Notes under the pieces: model-generated
The model's database searches: none
The model's input: only the letters and a program-made list of their open reading frames with translations
Told to the model about the DNA's origin: nothing
Program-made: the position numbers and the translations under genes
Assembly: GCF_011765625.1 (NCBI RefSeq)
Contig: NZ_CP050313.1
Coordinates: 244,501-308,500 of the forward strand
Origin: Shewanella aestuarii
GTDB lineage: Bacteria; Pseudomonadota; Gammaproteobacteria; Enterobacterales; Shewanellaceae
DNA: 64,000 nt
Direction: 5' to 3'
Shown here: in pieces, positions 28,515 to 37,080 of the stretch
How positions within the stretch are numbered: position 1 is the stretch's first letter
Layout of the letters: each line of letters begins with the position of its first letter

Positions 28515-29344
28515 TAATTTTTCTTATTGGTTGTTTGTATTACGGGGGTTACTAATTGTTGTATATAAAATTGTTCAAGTTCTCGGGTGAGTTGCCGGGC
28601 TTTTTTTGATTCGCTGTCAGCCAACTCATTGTAATCTTCACAAGAGAAAAGTTTGCCGACTTCAACGGACATATTAATCGTTTGCCGAGGAATTTCATAC
28701 CATGATTGTTGTTTGGTTAACCCAGCAACATCAGTCCTTAAAACGATAGGTAAAATACTTGTGTTAGTTCGAATGGCAATATTTGCAGCTCCACGAGCAA
28801 AAGGGTTAATTATGCGGCCTGTGATTGTTCGTGTTCCTTCAGGAAAAATAATTAAATTGGTGCCGCTATCTAATACCTGCTGACAATCTTGTAACAGTAA
28901 GTCAGCCCCTCTATTGGGGATATAGCCTGCGCCAGATAAAATACTACGGATTAATGGGTTACGCCAAAGCCCCTGCTTGACTACACAACTCACATTAGGC
29001 ATTAAGCTAATGAGCACTACTACATCTACTAGGGTAGGATGATTGGCTATTATAATAGTGTGTTGGCTGTTTACTAATGAAGCTAGGTTTTGTTGTTTAA
29101 CTTTGATGACACCTGTAAATGTCAGCATCGCGACGAAAAATTTAAACATCAAACTGACGGTTTTTTGTACTCGTGCAACTTGCTTTGCCTTGGAGCCTGA
29201 TAATAGATAGATGAGCGGTAATATGGTTAGCGAACAAACTAGTCCACCTAGGCCAAAAGTGATATAGCATGCAACACCGCCCAACCATCTAGGAATATAA
29301 TCAAGGCCAGATAGTTTTTTAGCGGTTACTACGCTATTAGGCAT
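28514..29344 (-). CDS. apeD: 1-acylglycerol-3-phosphate-type acyltransferase of APE cluster
   Basis: A 276-residue LPLAT/PlsC-family membrane acyltransferase. The H-x4-D catalytic motif is HPTLVD and the phosphate-binding motif FPEGTRT; both are intact. Two hydrophobic helices lie near 25-75. I chose the ATG at 29344, which overlaps the apeC stop (ATGCCTAA), over an upstream ATG at 29380. It probably links the aryl polyene chain to a lipid or glycerol head group. Confidence 0.85.
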   Translation of the reverse strand: MPNSVVTAKKLSGLDYIPRWLGGVACYITFGLGGLVCSLTILPLIYLLSGSKAKQVARVQKTVSLMFKFFVAMLTFTGVIKVKQQNLASLVNSQHTIIIANHPTLVDVVVLISLMPNVSCVVKQGLWRNPLIRSILSGAGYIPNRGADLLLQDCQQVLDSGTNLIIFPEGTRTITGRIINPFARGAANIAIRTNTSILPIVLRTDVAGLTKQQSWYEIPRQTINMSVEVGKLFSCEDYNELADSESKKARQLTRELEQFYIQQLVTPVIQTTNKKN

Positions 29345-30065
29345 AATGATGTAAATTCCATTGCCAATGACACATTTCACCCTGAATATTCTTTCCTGAT
29401 GCGATATGGTGGATTAATTCACTCAAGCATATTTTATTGTCGGTAATGTTCGGCTTTGCTGAATCAATCGTTAATTGAGCAATCGCGTTAGCTGATTTTG
29501 TTGCGCTTGCATCTAGCACTAAACCTAATGCAATGGGTAATTCGACTTCGTTAATAAACTCATTATAAACAGGCGGTACAGGATCATCACCAAACACTAA
29601 TAATATAGGTTGTTGATATTGTTTTATTTGTGCAAATGTTTCGATTAATGCTTGAGGTAAGCTTTGTGCGCCAGCGGCAATTGATGTGGAGCAGGCCGTG
29701 TTGTTATTAACAATGCCATAAATACCACTGGCAGTATTGTGCACTGATTGGCTAAAAGCCATGGGAGACAGAGGCGTTTTGCTAATCACATCTTCGAGTA
29801 AGCCAATAGTACGATTTAATTCGCCATGACGAGAAGCGAACACGCTGCGTAACTGAGTCGCTTGGCACTCAAACGCGACAGTCAACATCATTTTTGTTAA
29901 CCGACTAAAGCGTCTACGCTGCATTGCAGGCACTTGAACTAGTGAGGGTGAAACTGAATTGAGATCAGAAGATTGATTTGCTGATTGCCAATGGCACCAG
30001 CTTTCATTGTCTTGAAAGTCAGGAGTCCATCCTCCCCAAGATAAAATATCGAATGCTAGTTGCAC
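29337..30065 (-). CDS. apeC: Chain-length-factor-like ketosynthase partner
   Basis: A 242-residue short beta-ketoacyl synthase-like protein (ketoacyl-synt_2 type), the first gene of the ape operon. SVHNTASGIYGIV near 107-119 is the family hallmark. In characterised systems ApeC has no condensation activity and pairs with ApeO as chain-length factor. Here the elbow reads TACSTSIAAG, with a Cys where the ketosynthase nucleophile would be. The start is GTG with an aagagg ribosome site. No terminator separates it from the genes that follow, so it is the likely first gene of a run of about 19 genes. Confidence 0.82.
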   Translation of the reverse strand: MQLAFDILSWGGWTPDFQDNESWCHWQSANQSSDLNSVSPSLVQVPAMQRRRFSRLTKMMLTVAFECQATQLRSVFASRHGELNRTIGLLEDVISKTPLSPMAFSQSVHNTASGIYGIVNNNTACSTSIAAGAQSLPQALIETFAQIKQYQQPILLVFGDDPVPPVYNEFINEVELPIALGLVLDASATKSANAIAQLTIDSAKPNITDNKICLSELIHHIASGKNIQGEMCHWQWNLHHYA

Positions 30066-30215
30066 TTCTTTGCCTCTTAAACGCCTAGGAATCCTTTGCT
30101 AAGTGTTAATCACAGCAATTCACTTTATCTCGCGTTGCGAAAAGTTATTATTAAATGTCAATTAACGCGGCAATTGTACACTAAAATATTACTAGCAAAA
30201 AAGCGATATTGACGA

Positions 30216-30253
30216 AAAAGCAGCGTTAAGTTTTTGGGCTTACGCTGCTTTTT
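30216..30253 (-). terminator. Intrinsic terminator between DUF3014 gene and ape operon
   Basis: AAAAAGCAGCG and CGCTGCTTTTT arms with a further TAAG/CTTA pair (one bulged base) enclose a short loop, and the minus-strand transcript ends in a T-run. It stops the DUF3014 transcript, so the ape promoter should lie within 30066-30215, where a TTGACA is visible on the minus strand but no convincing -10 at standard spacing. Confidence 0.8.
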
Positions 30254-30270
30254 ATTGTTAGTTTTTCGGG

Positions 30271-31146
30271 CTACTTAGGTAATAGCGGCTGTAATCGCTT
30301 AATGGCATTTTTAATTTTACGGGTATTCTCTGGCCCCATTCTAATTAGAAACTTTTGTGCGTTGGGTAGGGCTTCTAAATTGGGGTCAACAAATTGATAG
30401 TTGACCGAAATTGAGCTTAATTCAATGGGGTCTTCGATAATCGGGGTATCGGCTATCATGTTAAATGCTTGCTGCATTCTTTGGTCAAAAGACATGTCTG
30501 GGTAACCTAACTCATCAAAAGCCTGTTCAAATAGGGGTTTTAGTTCACGGTAAGTTGCAGCAAGCTGCTCATTGTTTAAACCATCAACAAAATCAGCATA
30601 TAAGTCATAACGGTGATAGCTATCAGGATTTAAGTAGGTTTTATTGGTAATTTCGCTGACGGTGAAGTTAGTTTCAGGGCCTTTGAGTGGGCTGGCTTTG
30701 CGGATTAACTCACCTTGTGCCAAATTATCTACAAATACCACAAATTGGCGCGCCATATCTTTTTTCAAAATAAGTGGCTCAATTTTCATGCCATCGGCAA
30801 CGGTTAGTGCTTTTTTCTCAACAAAATCATCTGATTCTGCTAATGCAGGTAAAGGCTCAACGATTTCTTCTGGCTCACCAAGTGGCACAATGTCACTATC
30901 TTCTGCTAATTCATCAACTATAGGTTCTTCAATAGGGATTTGCTCTATAGGCTTCTCGGGTAATATTTCTGGCAGTTGCACCGGTTCAGGTATGCTTGGC
31001 TCAACAACCGTTGGCTCATCATTGCTGAGGTAGAGATACCCTGCACCAGCTATTAGCGCAACCGCAACCATGCCGATGACCGTGGCATTGCTACTTTTTT
31101 TAGGCGTTGAAACGGGAGTCGCTCTGTCTTCTTGATTCACCTGCAT
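30271..31146 (-). CDS. DUF3014 membrane-anchored protein
   Basis: A 291-residue protein with one membrane helix at about 24-43 and a Pro/Glu/Ile-rich spacer (about 48-105). A C-terminal domain matches DUF3014 (LADSDDF... KALTVADGMKIEPL... YHRYDLYADFVDGLN... MGPENTRKIKNAIKRL). The C-terminal domain is likely periplasmic, with the Pro-rich stretch spanning the envelope. Function is not known. It begins 114 bases downstream of recG and stands as a single-gene unit with its own terminator. Confidence 0.82.
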   Translation of the reverse strand: MQVNQEDRATPVSTPKKSSNATVIGMVAVALIAGAGYLYLSNDEPTVVEPSIPEPVQLPEILPEKPIEQIPIEEPIVDELAEDSDIVPLGEPEEIVEPLPALAESDDFVEKKALTVADGMKIEPLILKKDMARQFVVFVDNLAQGELIRKASPLKGPETNFTVSEITNKTYLNPDSYHRYDLYADFVDGLNNEQLAATYRELKPLFEQAFDELGYPDMSFDQRMQQAFNMIADTPIIEDPIELSSISVNYQFVDPNLEALPNAQKFLIRMGPENTRKIKNAIKRLQPLLPK

Positions 31147-31259
31147 GTTGATTCCTTAGCGTTAAAATGGCGGCAACGGTTAATCTGCGTCTTGTTTACA
31201 TTGTGCAAGATTGGTTTTCATTGTCTAGGGGCGAATTCAAATATAAACAAAAAATCATC

Positions 31260-33335
31260 TTAAGCTTGTACGTATTGCTGTCTTTCACCTAACCAGCGCT
31301 GGATGATAGCCTCGACATTTTGGGGGGCTTGTTGATGAATATGCACGGCGAGCTTTTGAATGCAGGGAATGAGGTGTTGGTCTCGAATTAAGTCGGCGAT
31401 TTTAAGCTCCGCTAGACCGGTTTGTTTGGTACCCAATACTTCACCTGGACCACGGATTTCGAGATCTTTTTGTGCAATAACAAAGCCGTCATTACTATTG
31501 CGCAGCACTCCTAAGCGTTTAGTAGCTGTGTGCGATAGTGGCGCTTTATAAAGTAAAACGCAGTGGCTGGCAACGGCTCCTCGACCGACTCGACCACGTA
31601 ACTGATGCAGTTGAGCAAGGCCTAAGCGCTCTGGGTTTTCAATAATCATCAAGCTGGCATTTGGTACATCAACACCCACTTCAATGACAGTGGTTGCTAC
31701 CAGCAAATTTAACTCACCCGCTTTAAATTTGGCCATAATTTCTTGCTTTTCAGCACTTTTCATTCTGCCATGCACCAAGCCAATTTTAAGCTCTGGTAAC
31801 AACTCGGTTAGCTCGGCAGCGGTATCTTCAGCAGCCTGGCACTCCAGCACCTCAGATTCTTCAATTAAGGTGCAGACCCAATAAGCTTGCCGGTTATCGT
31901 TTATGGCGGCTTGTCTTACGCGCTCAATAACGTCATTACGGCGGCTATCCGATACGGCAACCGTGGTAATTGGTGTTCTGCCTGGTGGCAGTTCGTCGAT
32001 AATCGAAGTGTCTAAATCGGCGTAAGCTGTCATGGCTAAGGTGCGTGGAATTGGAGTGGCGGTCATGATCAACTGATGTGGATGAAAGCCTTGTTTGACG
32101 CCTTTTTCACGTAACCCTAAGCGCTGATGAACACCAAAGCGATGCTGCTCATCAATAATGATTAGCGCGAGTTGGTTAAATTCAACTTGCTCTTGAAATA
32201 TCGCATGGGTGCCAACGACCATTTTAGCGCTACCTGTTGCGATATCTTCTAATGACTGTGCTCTGGCTTTGCCTTTTAATTTGCCTGCAAGCCAGCCAAC
32301 TTTTACTCCTAAAGGTTCAAACCACGCTGTAAAATTAGACGCATGTTGCTCGGCTAATAGTTCGGTTGGCGCCATCATCGCTACTTGGTAACCGTTTTCA
32401 ATGGCTTGCAATGCAGCCATTGCCGCAACTAAGGTTTTACCTGAGCCGACATCACCTTGTACAAGGCGCATCATCGGATGTGGTTGTTGCAAGTCATTCG
32501 CTATGTCAGCAACCACTCGCTGCTGTGCGCCGGTCGGCTTAAAAGGTAATTGCTTTAAAAATGGGTTCAGCAGCTGCCCGCTGGCTGCCATAGAGACGGC
32601 GTTGTCACGTTGTGCCCGCTGTCTTAGCTGCAACATACTTAAATTATGTGCTAATAACTCTTCTTGGACTAATCTCTGCTGTGCTGGGTGTTGACCTTGC
32701 TCTAAGGTAAAAGGATCCACTTGGTTATGTGGCCGATGCAAAATATGTAGTGCTTCATGAAGGCTTAAATTATTGGGTTGCAGACTGGCTGGAATTAATT
32801 CTTGTAAGCCGCCTTGATCGAGCATTAATAAAGCTTGATCTGTCAGTTTGATCCAGCTGGCTTGTTTTAAGCCTTCTGTGGTTGGATAAATGGGGGTTAA
32901 GGTGTCACTGAGGCTGATGTCTTCTCCGTCGTGAATAATCTTGTATTCTGGATGAACGATTTCAGCATGGTGATTACCACGACGAATTTCACCATATGCA
33001 CGAATTATCGCGCCTTGTTGCATTGCATTGCGTTGCGCTATTGAGAAATTAAAAAAACGCAGTGTCATGGGGCCGGTATTATCGCGTACATTGCAGACAA
33101 GCATTCTGCGGCGACCTTGAATAATTTGGGTAGATTGTATTTCAGCTTCAATGGTGCCATAGCTGCCAAAGGAAAGCGTGGCAATAGGATAGATTTGAGT
33201 ACGGTCTTCATAGCGCAATGGCAAATGAAACAGTACATCTTGTACGGTTTTAATGCCTAATTTATGTAGCTTATCAGCGACTTTTTTGGCTACACCTTTT
33301 AGTTCGGTGATTGGCATTAAATCTAGACGCGACAA
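31260..33335 (-). CDS. recG: ATP-dependent DNA helicase RecG
   Basis: RecG remodels stalled replication forks and Holliday junctions. At 691 residues it has the N-terminal wedge/OB-fold region (about 50-150), the P-loop GDVGSGKT near 293-300, the DEQH box (IIIDEQHRFGVHQR) near 395, TATPIPRT near 428, and a helicase C-terminal domain with GRVGRGA near 577. All are intact. It is preceded on the same strand by a 323-base stretch with no intact gene. Confidence 0.97.
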   Translation of the reverse strand: MSRLDLMPITELKGVAKKVADKLHKLGIKTVQDVLFHLPLRYEDRTQIYPIATLSFGSYGTIEAEIQSTQIIQGRRRMLVCNVRDNTGPMTLRFFNFSIAQRNAMQQGAIIRAYGEIRRGNHHAEIVHPEYKIIHDGEDISLSDTLTPIYPTTEGLKQASWIKLTDQALLMLDQGGLQELIPASLQPNNLSLHEALHILHRPHNQVDPFTLEQGQHPAQQRLVQEELLAHNLSMLQLRQRAQRDNAVSMAASGQLLNPFLKQLPFKPTGAQQRVVADIANDLQQPHPMMRLVQGDVGSGKTLVAAMAALQAIENGYQVAMMAPTELLAEQHASNFTAWFEPLGVKVGWLAGKLKGKARAQSLEDIATGSAKMVVGTHAIFQEQVEFNQLALIIIDEQHRFGVHQRLGLREKGVKQGFHPHQLIMTATPIPRTLAMTAYADLDTSIIDELPPGRTPITTVAVSDSRRNDVIERVRQAAINDNRQAYWVCTLIEESEVLECQAAEDTAAELTELLPELKIGLVHGRMKSAEKQEIMAKFKAGELNLLVATTVIEVGVDVPNASLMIIENPERLGLAQLHQLRGRVGRGAVASHCVLLYKAPLSHTATKRLGVLRNSNDGFVIAQKDLEIRGPGEVLGTKQTGLAELKIADLIRDQHLIPCIQKLAVHIHQQAPQNVEAIIQRWLGERQQYVQA

Positions 33336-33640
33336 ATGGAACCTACCCAGTGATTACTGTAAATATATACATGTGTTTTGGCTTATCTTAGCAGAGTTTA
33401 TCGCTAAGGCAATATTAGGGTTAAGGTGATGAATAGCTTGTGGTAAATCAGCAGGGTTTTGGTTGACAATTTCAAGCCCAGTACAAGCTTCAAACTGTAC
33501 GTTGTTATTACTGATATCACCATGGCCTAACCGTGTTGCATGAGGGCTAAATTATCGATGGCAATTTTCATCAATCGATCATAATCATCAAACAAAGGTA
33601 GAAGTAATTAGGGACTAAAGGTTTTATTACTCCCTAATTA
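33336..33640 (-). pseudogene. Possible gene remnant upstream of recG
   Basis: This 300-base stretch has no intact gene. On the minus strand one frame reads FDDYDRLMKIAIDNLALMQHG and then stops; about 20 bases further, another frame reads on for about 60 codons (GHGDISNNNVQFEACTGLEI...), ending near 33356. Both pieces look protein-like in composition and would join if one T were added in GGTTAGG at about 33533. I cannot name the family, and it may be only chance open frame. Confidence 0.25.
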
Positions 33641-33643
33641 CTT
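33602..33643. repeat. 13-bp perfect inverted repeat downstream of exchanger
   Basis: AAGTAATTAGGGA (33602-33614) and TCCCTAATTACTT (33631-33643) pair perfectly across a 16-base loop, 16 bases after the exchanger stop. There is no T-run on the minus strand, so it is either a weak terminator or an RNA-stabilising hairpin. Confidence 0.5.
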
Positions 33644-33658
33644 GAAAAATCATCTTTA

Positions 33659-34591
33659 TTAGCTAATAACTTGAGCCACAAGGTAACTGGTGTAGCCTAG
33701 ATATGCTGCAAGTAAAACACCGCCTTCCCGCCGACCAATACGTAAACCACTCCATGCAAATGGCAGTACCATAAAGGCTAAAATCAGCATTACTATAAAA
33801 TCGATGTCATTAAACCCTTCTGCAGATACCGGATGAATTAACGCGGTTGCTCCTAGAATACCTAAAATGTTGAATAGGTTAGAGCCGACCACATTACCAA
33901 TTGCAATATCACTTTGGCCTTTTAATGCAGCAATGACTGATGTAACCAGTTCAGGCATACTGGTGCCAATAGCAACAACGGTTAAACCGATTATGACCTC
34001 GCTTATGCCAAATAGCTTGGCTAAATCTACCGCGCCATTTACAAATAAAATGCCACCACCAACTAACATGGAAATGCCAATTATAATTAACGTAACTGAC
34101 AATAAGGGATTTTGCGGGCTGGTATCAACATCAAGATCTTCAGGATTATTTTTGCTATTAAAGTAACTAAAAACTAAATAGCTCACTAATAAGCTAAATA
34201 GAATGAAGCCATCGAAAAAACTGACAATACCGTCAAGCAGTAAAAACCACACAAATATCGATGCGCCTATCATGATAGGAATGTCACGTTTAACCATTTG
34301 TGATTGAATTTTTATGGGGCGAATAAGCGCCGTTACCGCCAAAATAAGACCAATATTGACAATATTTGAACCAACGACGTTACCTAATGCTATGCCTGGA
34401 TTACCGGCTAAAGCCGACTTTACACTGACCGCCAGTTCAGGCGCGCTGGTACCAAAAGCGACAATGGTTAAGCCAATAATGAGCGGCGCAATACCTAATC
34501 GCAAAGCGACAGCGCTTGCACCACGTACAAGGGCTTCTGCACCCAAGGTTAAAATAACAAAGCCGCCAATAATGGCCAGTACAATCAACAT
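33659..34591 (-). CDS. Calcium/sodium antiporter (CaCA family)
   Basis: A 310-residue inner-membrane exchanger with about ten helices. The two alpha-repeat signatures of the CaCA family are both seen: TIVAFGTSAPELAVS near residues 41-55, with GNVVGSNIVNIG, and TVVAIGTSMPELVTSV near 204-219, with GNVVGSNLFNILG. The paired Glu residues that bind the ions are intact. It resembles YrbG-type exchangers, which exchange Na+ or Ca2+ across the membrane. The gene stands alone. Confidence 0.93.
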   Translation of the reverse strand: MLIVLAIIGGFVILTLGAEALVRGASAVALRLGIAPLIIGLTIVAFGTSAPELAVSVKSALAGNPGIALGNVVGSNIVNIGLILAVTALIRPIKIQSQMVKRDIPIMIGASIFVWFLLLDGIVSFFDGFILFSLLVSYLVFSYFNSKNNPEDLDVDTSPQNPLLSVTLIIIGISMLVGGGILFVNGAVDLAKLFGISEVIIGLTVVAIGTSMPELVTSVIAALKGQSDIAIGNVVGSNLFNILGILGATALIHPVSAEGFNDIDFIVMLILAFMVLPFAWSGLRIGRREGGVLLAAYLGYTSYLVAQVIS

Positions 34592-34693
34592 AATAGTCTC
34601 TATTTACTTAACGAAGTGGCTAGCACAACAAATTTAACTTAGGCTACGTTTGGTTAACCTAAGTAACTGGCGCGTATACTGTCATATTATGTC

Positions 34694-34725
34694 AAAAAAA
34701 TACACGCATTAAGCGTGTATTTTTT
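34694..34725 (-). terminator. Intrinsic terminator of acyl-CoA ligase gene
   Basis: AATACACGC / GCGTGTATT around ATTAA, flanked by an A-run on one side and a T-run on the other, 23 bases after the ligase stop. It is symmetric and works on the minus strand. Confidence 0.85.
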
Positions 34726-34747
34726 CTGGTGACTTAAACTAGTTGAA

Positions 34748-36421
34748 TTAAAGCTCTTCTTCCCAGCGCACCTTGGCTCCGCGAAGGCCCTCAACCTTGG
34801 CACTAAAGGCTTTTTCAAGCACATGGCGTTTAATTTTCAAGGTGGGTGTTAATACATCATTTTCAATTGTCCAAGGCTCTTTTACTACCACAATAGCATC
34901 AACATGTTCATGAGATTCAAGATTAGGATTAATGCTATCCAGTGTTGCTTTTAATGAGGTGCGCACTTCTTCGCGAGGCTGTAATGTTGCGCCTTCTGAA
35001 AGTTGTACTAATGCAATAGGATGCGGTAGGCCTGAACCTATCACGCAGATTAATTCAACATGTGAATCCTGCGCCAGTTTACGCTCAATTGGCACTGGAG
35101 CAACATACTTACCTTTAGAGGTTTTGAAATTATCTTTAACGCGACCAGTTATATCGATATAACCATCACTGTCAATTTCACATAAATCACCTGTTTTGAA
35201 AAAGCCGTCTTCATCAAAAGCCGCTGCGGTAGCTTCTTCCTGTAGATAGTAACCTTTCATTACGCCAGGGCTTTTCACTAACAGCTCGCCTTCTTCAGTG
35301 CGGCGCACTTGGCAACCTTCAATTGGGCGGCCGACCGAACCTATTTTATCGACATTAAAAGGGTAATTTATGATGGAGTAGGCGCAGTTTTCTGTCATTC
35401 CCCAGGCTTCACAGATATTCATCCCAATACTGTGATACCACTTAAGTAAGCTTGGCGGAATAGGGGCAGATCCTGAACCTAATAAACGGCAATGTTCTAA
35501 ACCTAAACCTTTTTGAATTTTACGTTTTACTATACTGCTTATAATTGGCACTTTAAGTAGGAAGTTAAGTTTGCTTTCACCAATTTTATTAATGATGTTG
35601 AGGTGGAATAAGGTCCATAAACGCGGTACAGAGAAAAATACTGTCGGCCGACAACGTTGAACGTCAATCACGAAACTATCAAGACTTTCAACAAAAGCAA
35701 CCGATGAGCCTGAGTAGAACGAAGAGCCTTCCATTGCAACACGTTCAGTAATGTGAGCTAGCGGTAAGTAGGATAAAAGACGGTCTGTTGTATTGGTTTG
35801 TAAATCACGCACTACTGCTTCGCAGGTCCAACTATAGTTAGCGAAGGTTTGAATCGCGCCTTTAGGTTTGCCCGTTGAGCCAGAGGTATAAATGATGGTC
35901 ATGGTTTGATCTGGCTGCGGCGTATCTGCCACAACTAATGGCTGACCTAGATTTAATAGTTGCTCCCAATGATACTGTGCTGGCATGGTGTCATAAGGCA
36001 TAGCTAAGCGCAGTAACTCACCTGAAACCCCTTCTTCTTGATCTGCCCAATAGTCTAGTTTGCCGATGAAAATGGCCTTGCTGCCACTGTGCTCTAATAC
36101 ATAACGAATGGTATCGGCGTTAGCAGTTGGGTAAATTGGCACACTAATATAGCCACCATGCATTAAGGCTAAATCGGTGATAAACCATTCGGCACAGTTT
36201 TTTGATAAAATGGCGACCTTATCGCCTGGTACTAAGCCTAGATGACGCAAGGCTCCAGCAATTTGGTGTACTTTTTGTTGTACTTCTCGCCATGTGTAAT
36301 CGACATATTTACCGTTAATAGGCTGGCGAAGATAAACTTGGTCGCCTTGGGTGTCTACCCAATGAGCAAGCATTTCAACTGGATTTTTCATGATATTTTC
36401 CATCGACAGTTCCGTGTTCAT
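34748..36421 (-). CDS. Long-chain acyl-CoA synthetase (AMP-forming)
   Basis: A 557-residue ANL ligase. The P-loop is IIYTSGSTGKPKGAI near 179-193, the adenylate motif EAWGMTENCAY near 340, and the C-terminal hinge TGDLCEIDSDGYIDITGRVKD near 420. The catalytic Lys is likely in TPTLKIKRH near 527. It resembles FadD15-type fatty acid-CoA ligases. Alternative in-frame starts exist at residues 7 and 11; I keep the first ATG, with low certainty. The gene has its own terminator and is separated from ridA by 246 bases that hold a terminator and AT-rich sequence only. Confidence 0.9.
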   Translation of the reverse strand: MNTELSMENIMKNPVEMLAHWVDTQGDQVYLRQPINGKYVDYTWREVQQKVHQIAGALRHLGLVPGDKVAILSKNCAEWFITDLALMHGGYISVPIYPTANADTIRYVLEHSGSKAIFIGKLDYWADQEEGVSGELLRLAMPYDTMPAQYHWEQLLNLGQPLVVADTPQPDQTMTIIYTSGSTGKPKGAIQTFANYSWTCEAVVRDLQTNTTDRLLSYLPLAHITERVAMEGSSFYSGSSVAFVESLDSFVIDVQRCRPTVFFSVPRLWTLFHLNIINKIGESKLNFLLKVPIISSIVKRKIQKGLGLEHCRLLGSGSAPIPPSLLKWYHSIGMNICEAWGMTENCAYSIINYPFNVDKIGSVGRPIEGCQVRRTEEGELLVKSPGVMKGYYLQEEATAAAFDEDGFFKTGDLCEIDSDGYIDITGRVKDNFKTSKGKYVAPVPIERKLAQDSHVELICVIGSGLPHPIALVQLSEGATLQPREEVRTSLKATLDSINPNLESHEHVDAIVVVKEPWTIENDVLTPTLKIKRHVLEKAFSAKVEGLRGAKVRWEEEL

Positions 36422-36600
36422 TATTGTTATTTTCGTTACTTGTTAAGAATGAGTATGGCTATATTTGTGACTTGGCGCAAACGATATGCCTAAAATACAC
36501 CCCAAAACCAAACCTTCTTAATGTGAAGTAACCTAGCAGAATATAGCTTTAAAACAACTTAAAAGGAGTAAAAACTCTAAAAGTGACGTTTTTCAGGTAT

Positions 36601-36624
36601 AAAAAAAGCGCATTGTGCGCTTTT
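36601..36624 (-). terminator. Intrinsic terminator of ridA
   Basis: AAAAGCGCA / TGCGCTTTT around TTG followed on the minus strand by T7; 44 bases after the ridA stop. It ends the gmk-rpoZ-spoT-ridA transcript. Confidence 0.85.
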
Positions 36625-36667
36625 AGTCTATTTACTTCGAAAATATCACCGATAGCTGAATTGGAAA

Positions 36668-37051
36668 TTAAATTTCCATAACGCCATCCATTTCAACCAA
36701 TGCGCCTTTAGGTAACTCTTTTACGCCGATTGCCGCACGTGCAGGATAGGGTTGATGAAAGTAACGGCTCATGATTTCATTGACGGTAGCAAAGTGAGAT
36801 AAATCGGTTAAGAAAATATTTAACTTAACAATATCCGCCATCGTGCCGCCAGCAGCTTCGCATACAGCAGTTAAGTTTTCAAAAACTTGTACGACTTGGG
36901 CTGAAAAATCATCGCTAACCATTGCCATGGTTATTGGATCTAACGGGATTTGGCCTGATAAATAAACCGTATTACCGACTTTAACCGCTTGTGAATAAGT
37001 TCCAATTGCTTGTGGGGCTTTGTCTGTTGCGATGATAATTTTATCTGCCAT
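36668..37051 (-). CDS. ridA: Reactive intermediate/imine deaminase
   Basis: RidA hydrolyses 2-aminoacrylate and related enamine/imine intermediates formed by PLP enzymes. The length of 127 residues is standard. Hallmarks: [12 protein letters not shown] near 13-24, LSGQIPLDP near 32-40, and [20 protein letters not shown] near 101-120, with the catalytic Arg. It follows spoT by 29 bases, the usual place in this group. Confidence 0.96.
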   Translation of the reverse strand: MADKIIIATDKAPQAIGTYSQAVKVGNTVYLSGQIPLDPITMAMVSDDFSAQVVQVFENLTAVCEAAGGTMADIVKLNIFLTDLSHFATVNEIMSRYFHQPYPARAAIGVKELPKGALVEMDGVMEI

Positions 37052-37080
37052 GATGTTATCTCTAGTTGTTAATGTTGAAT

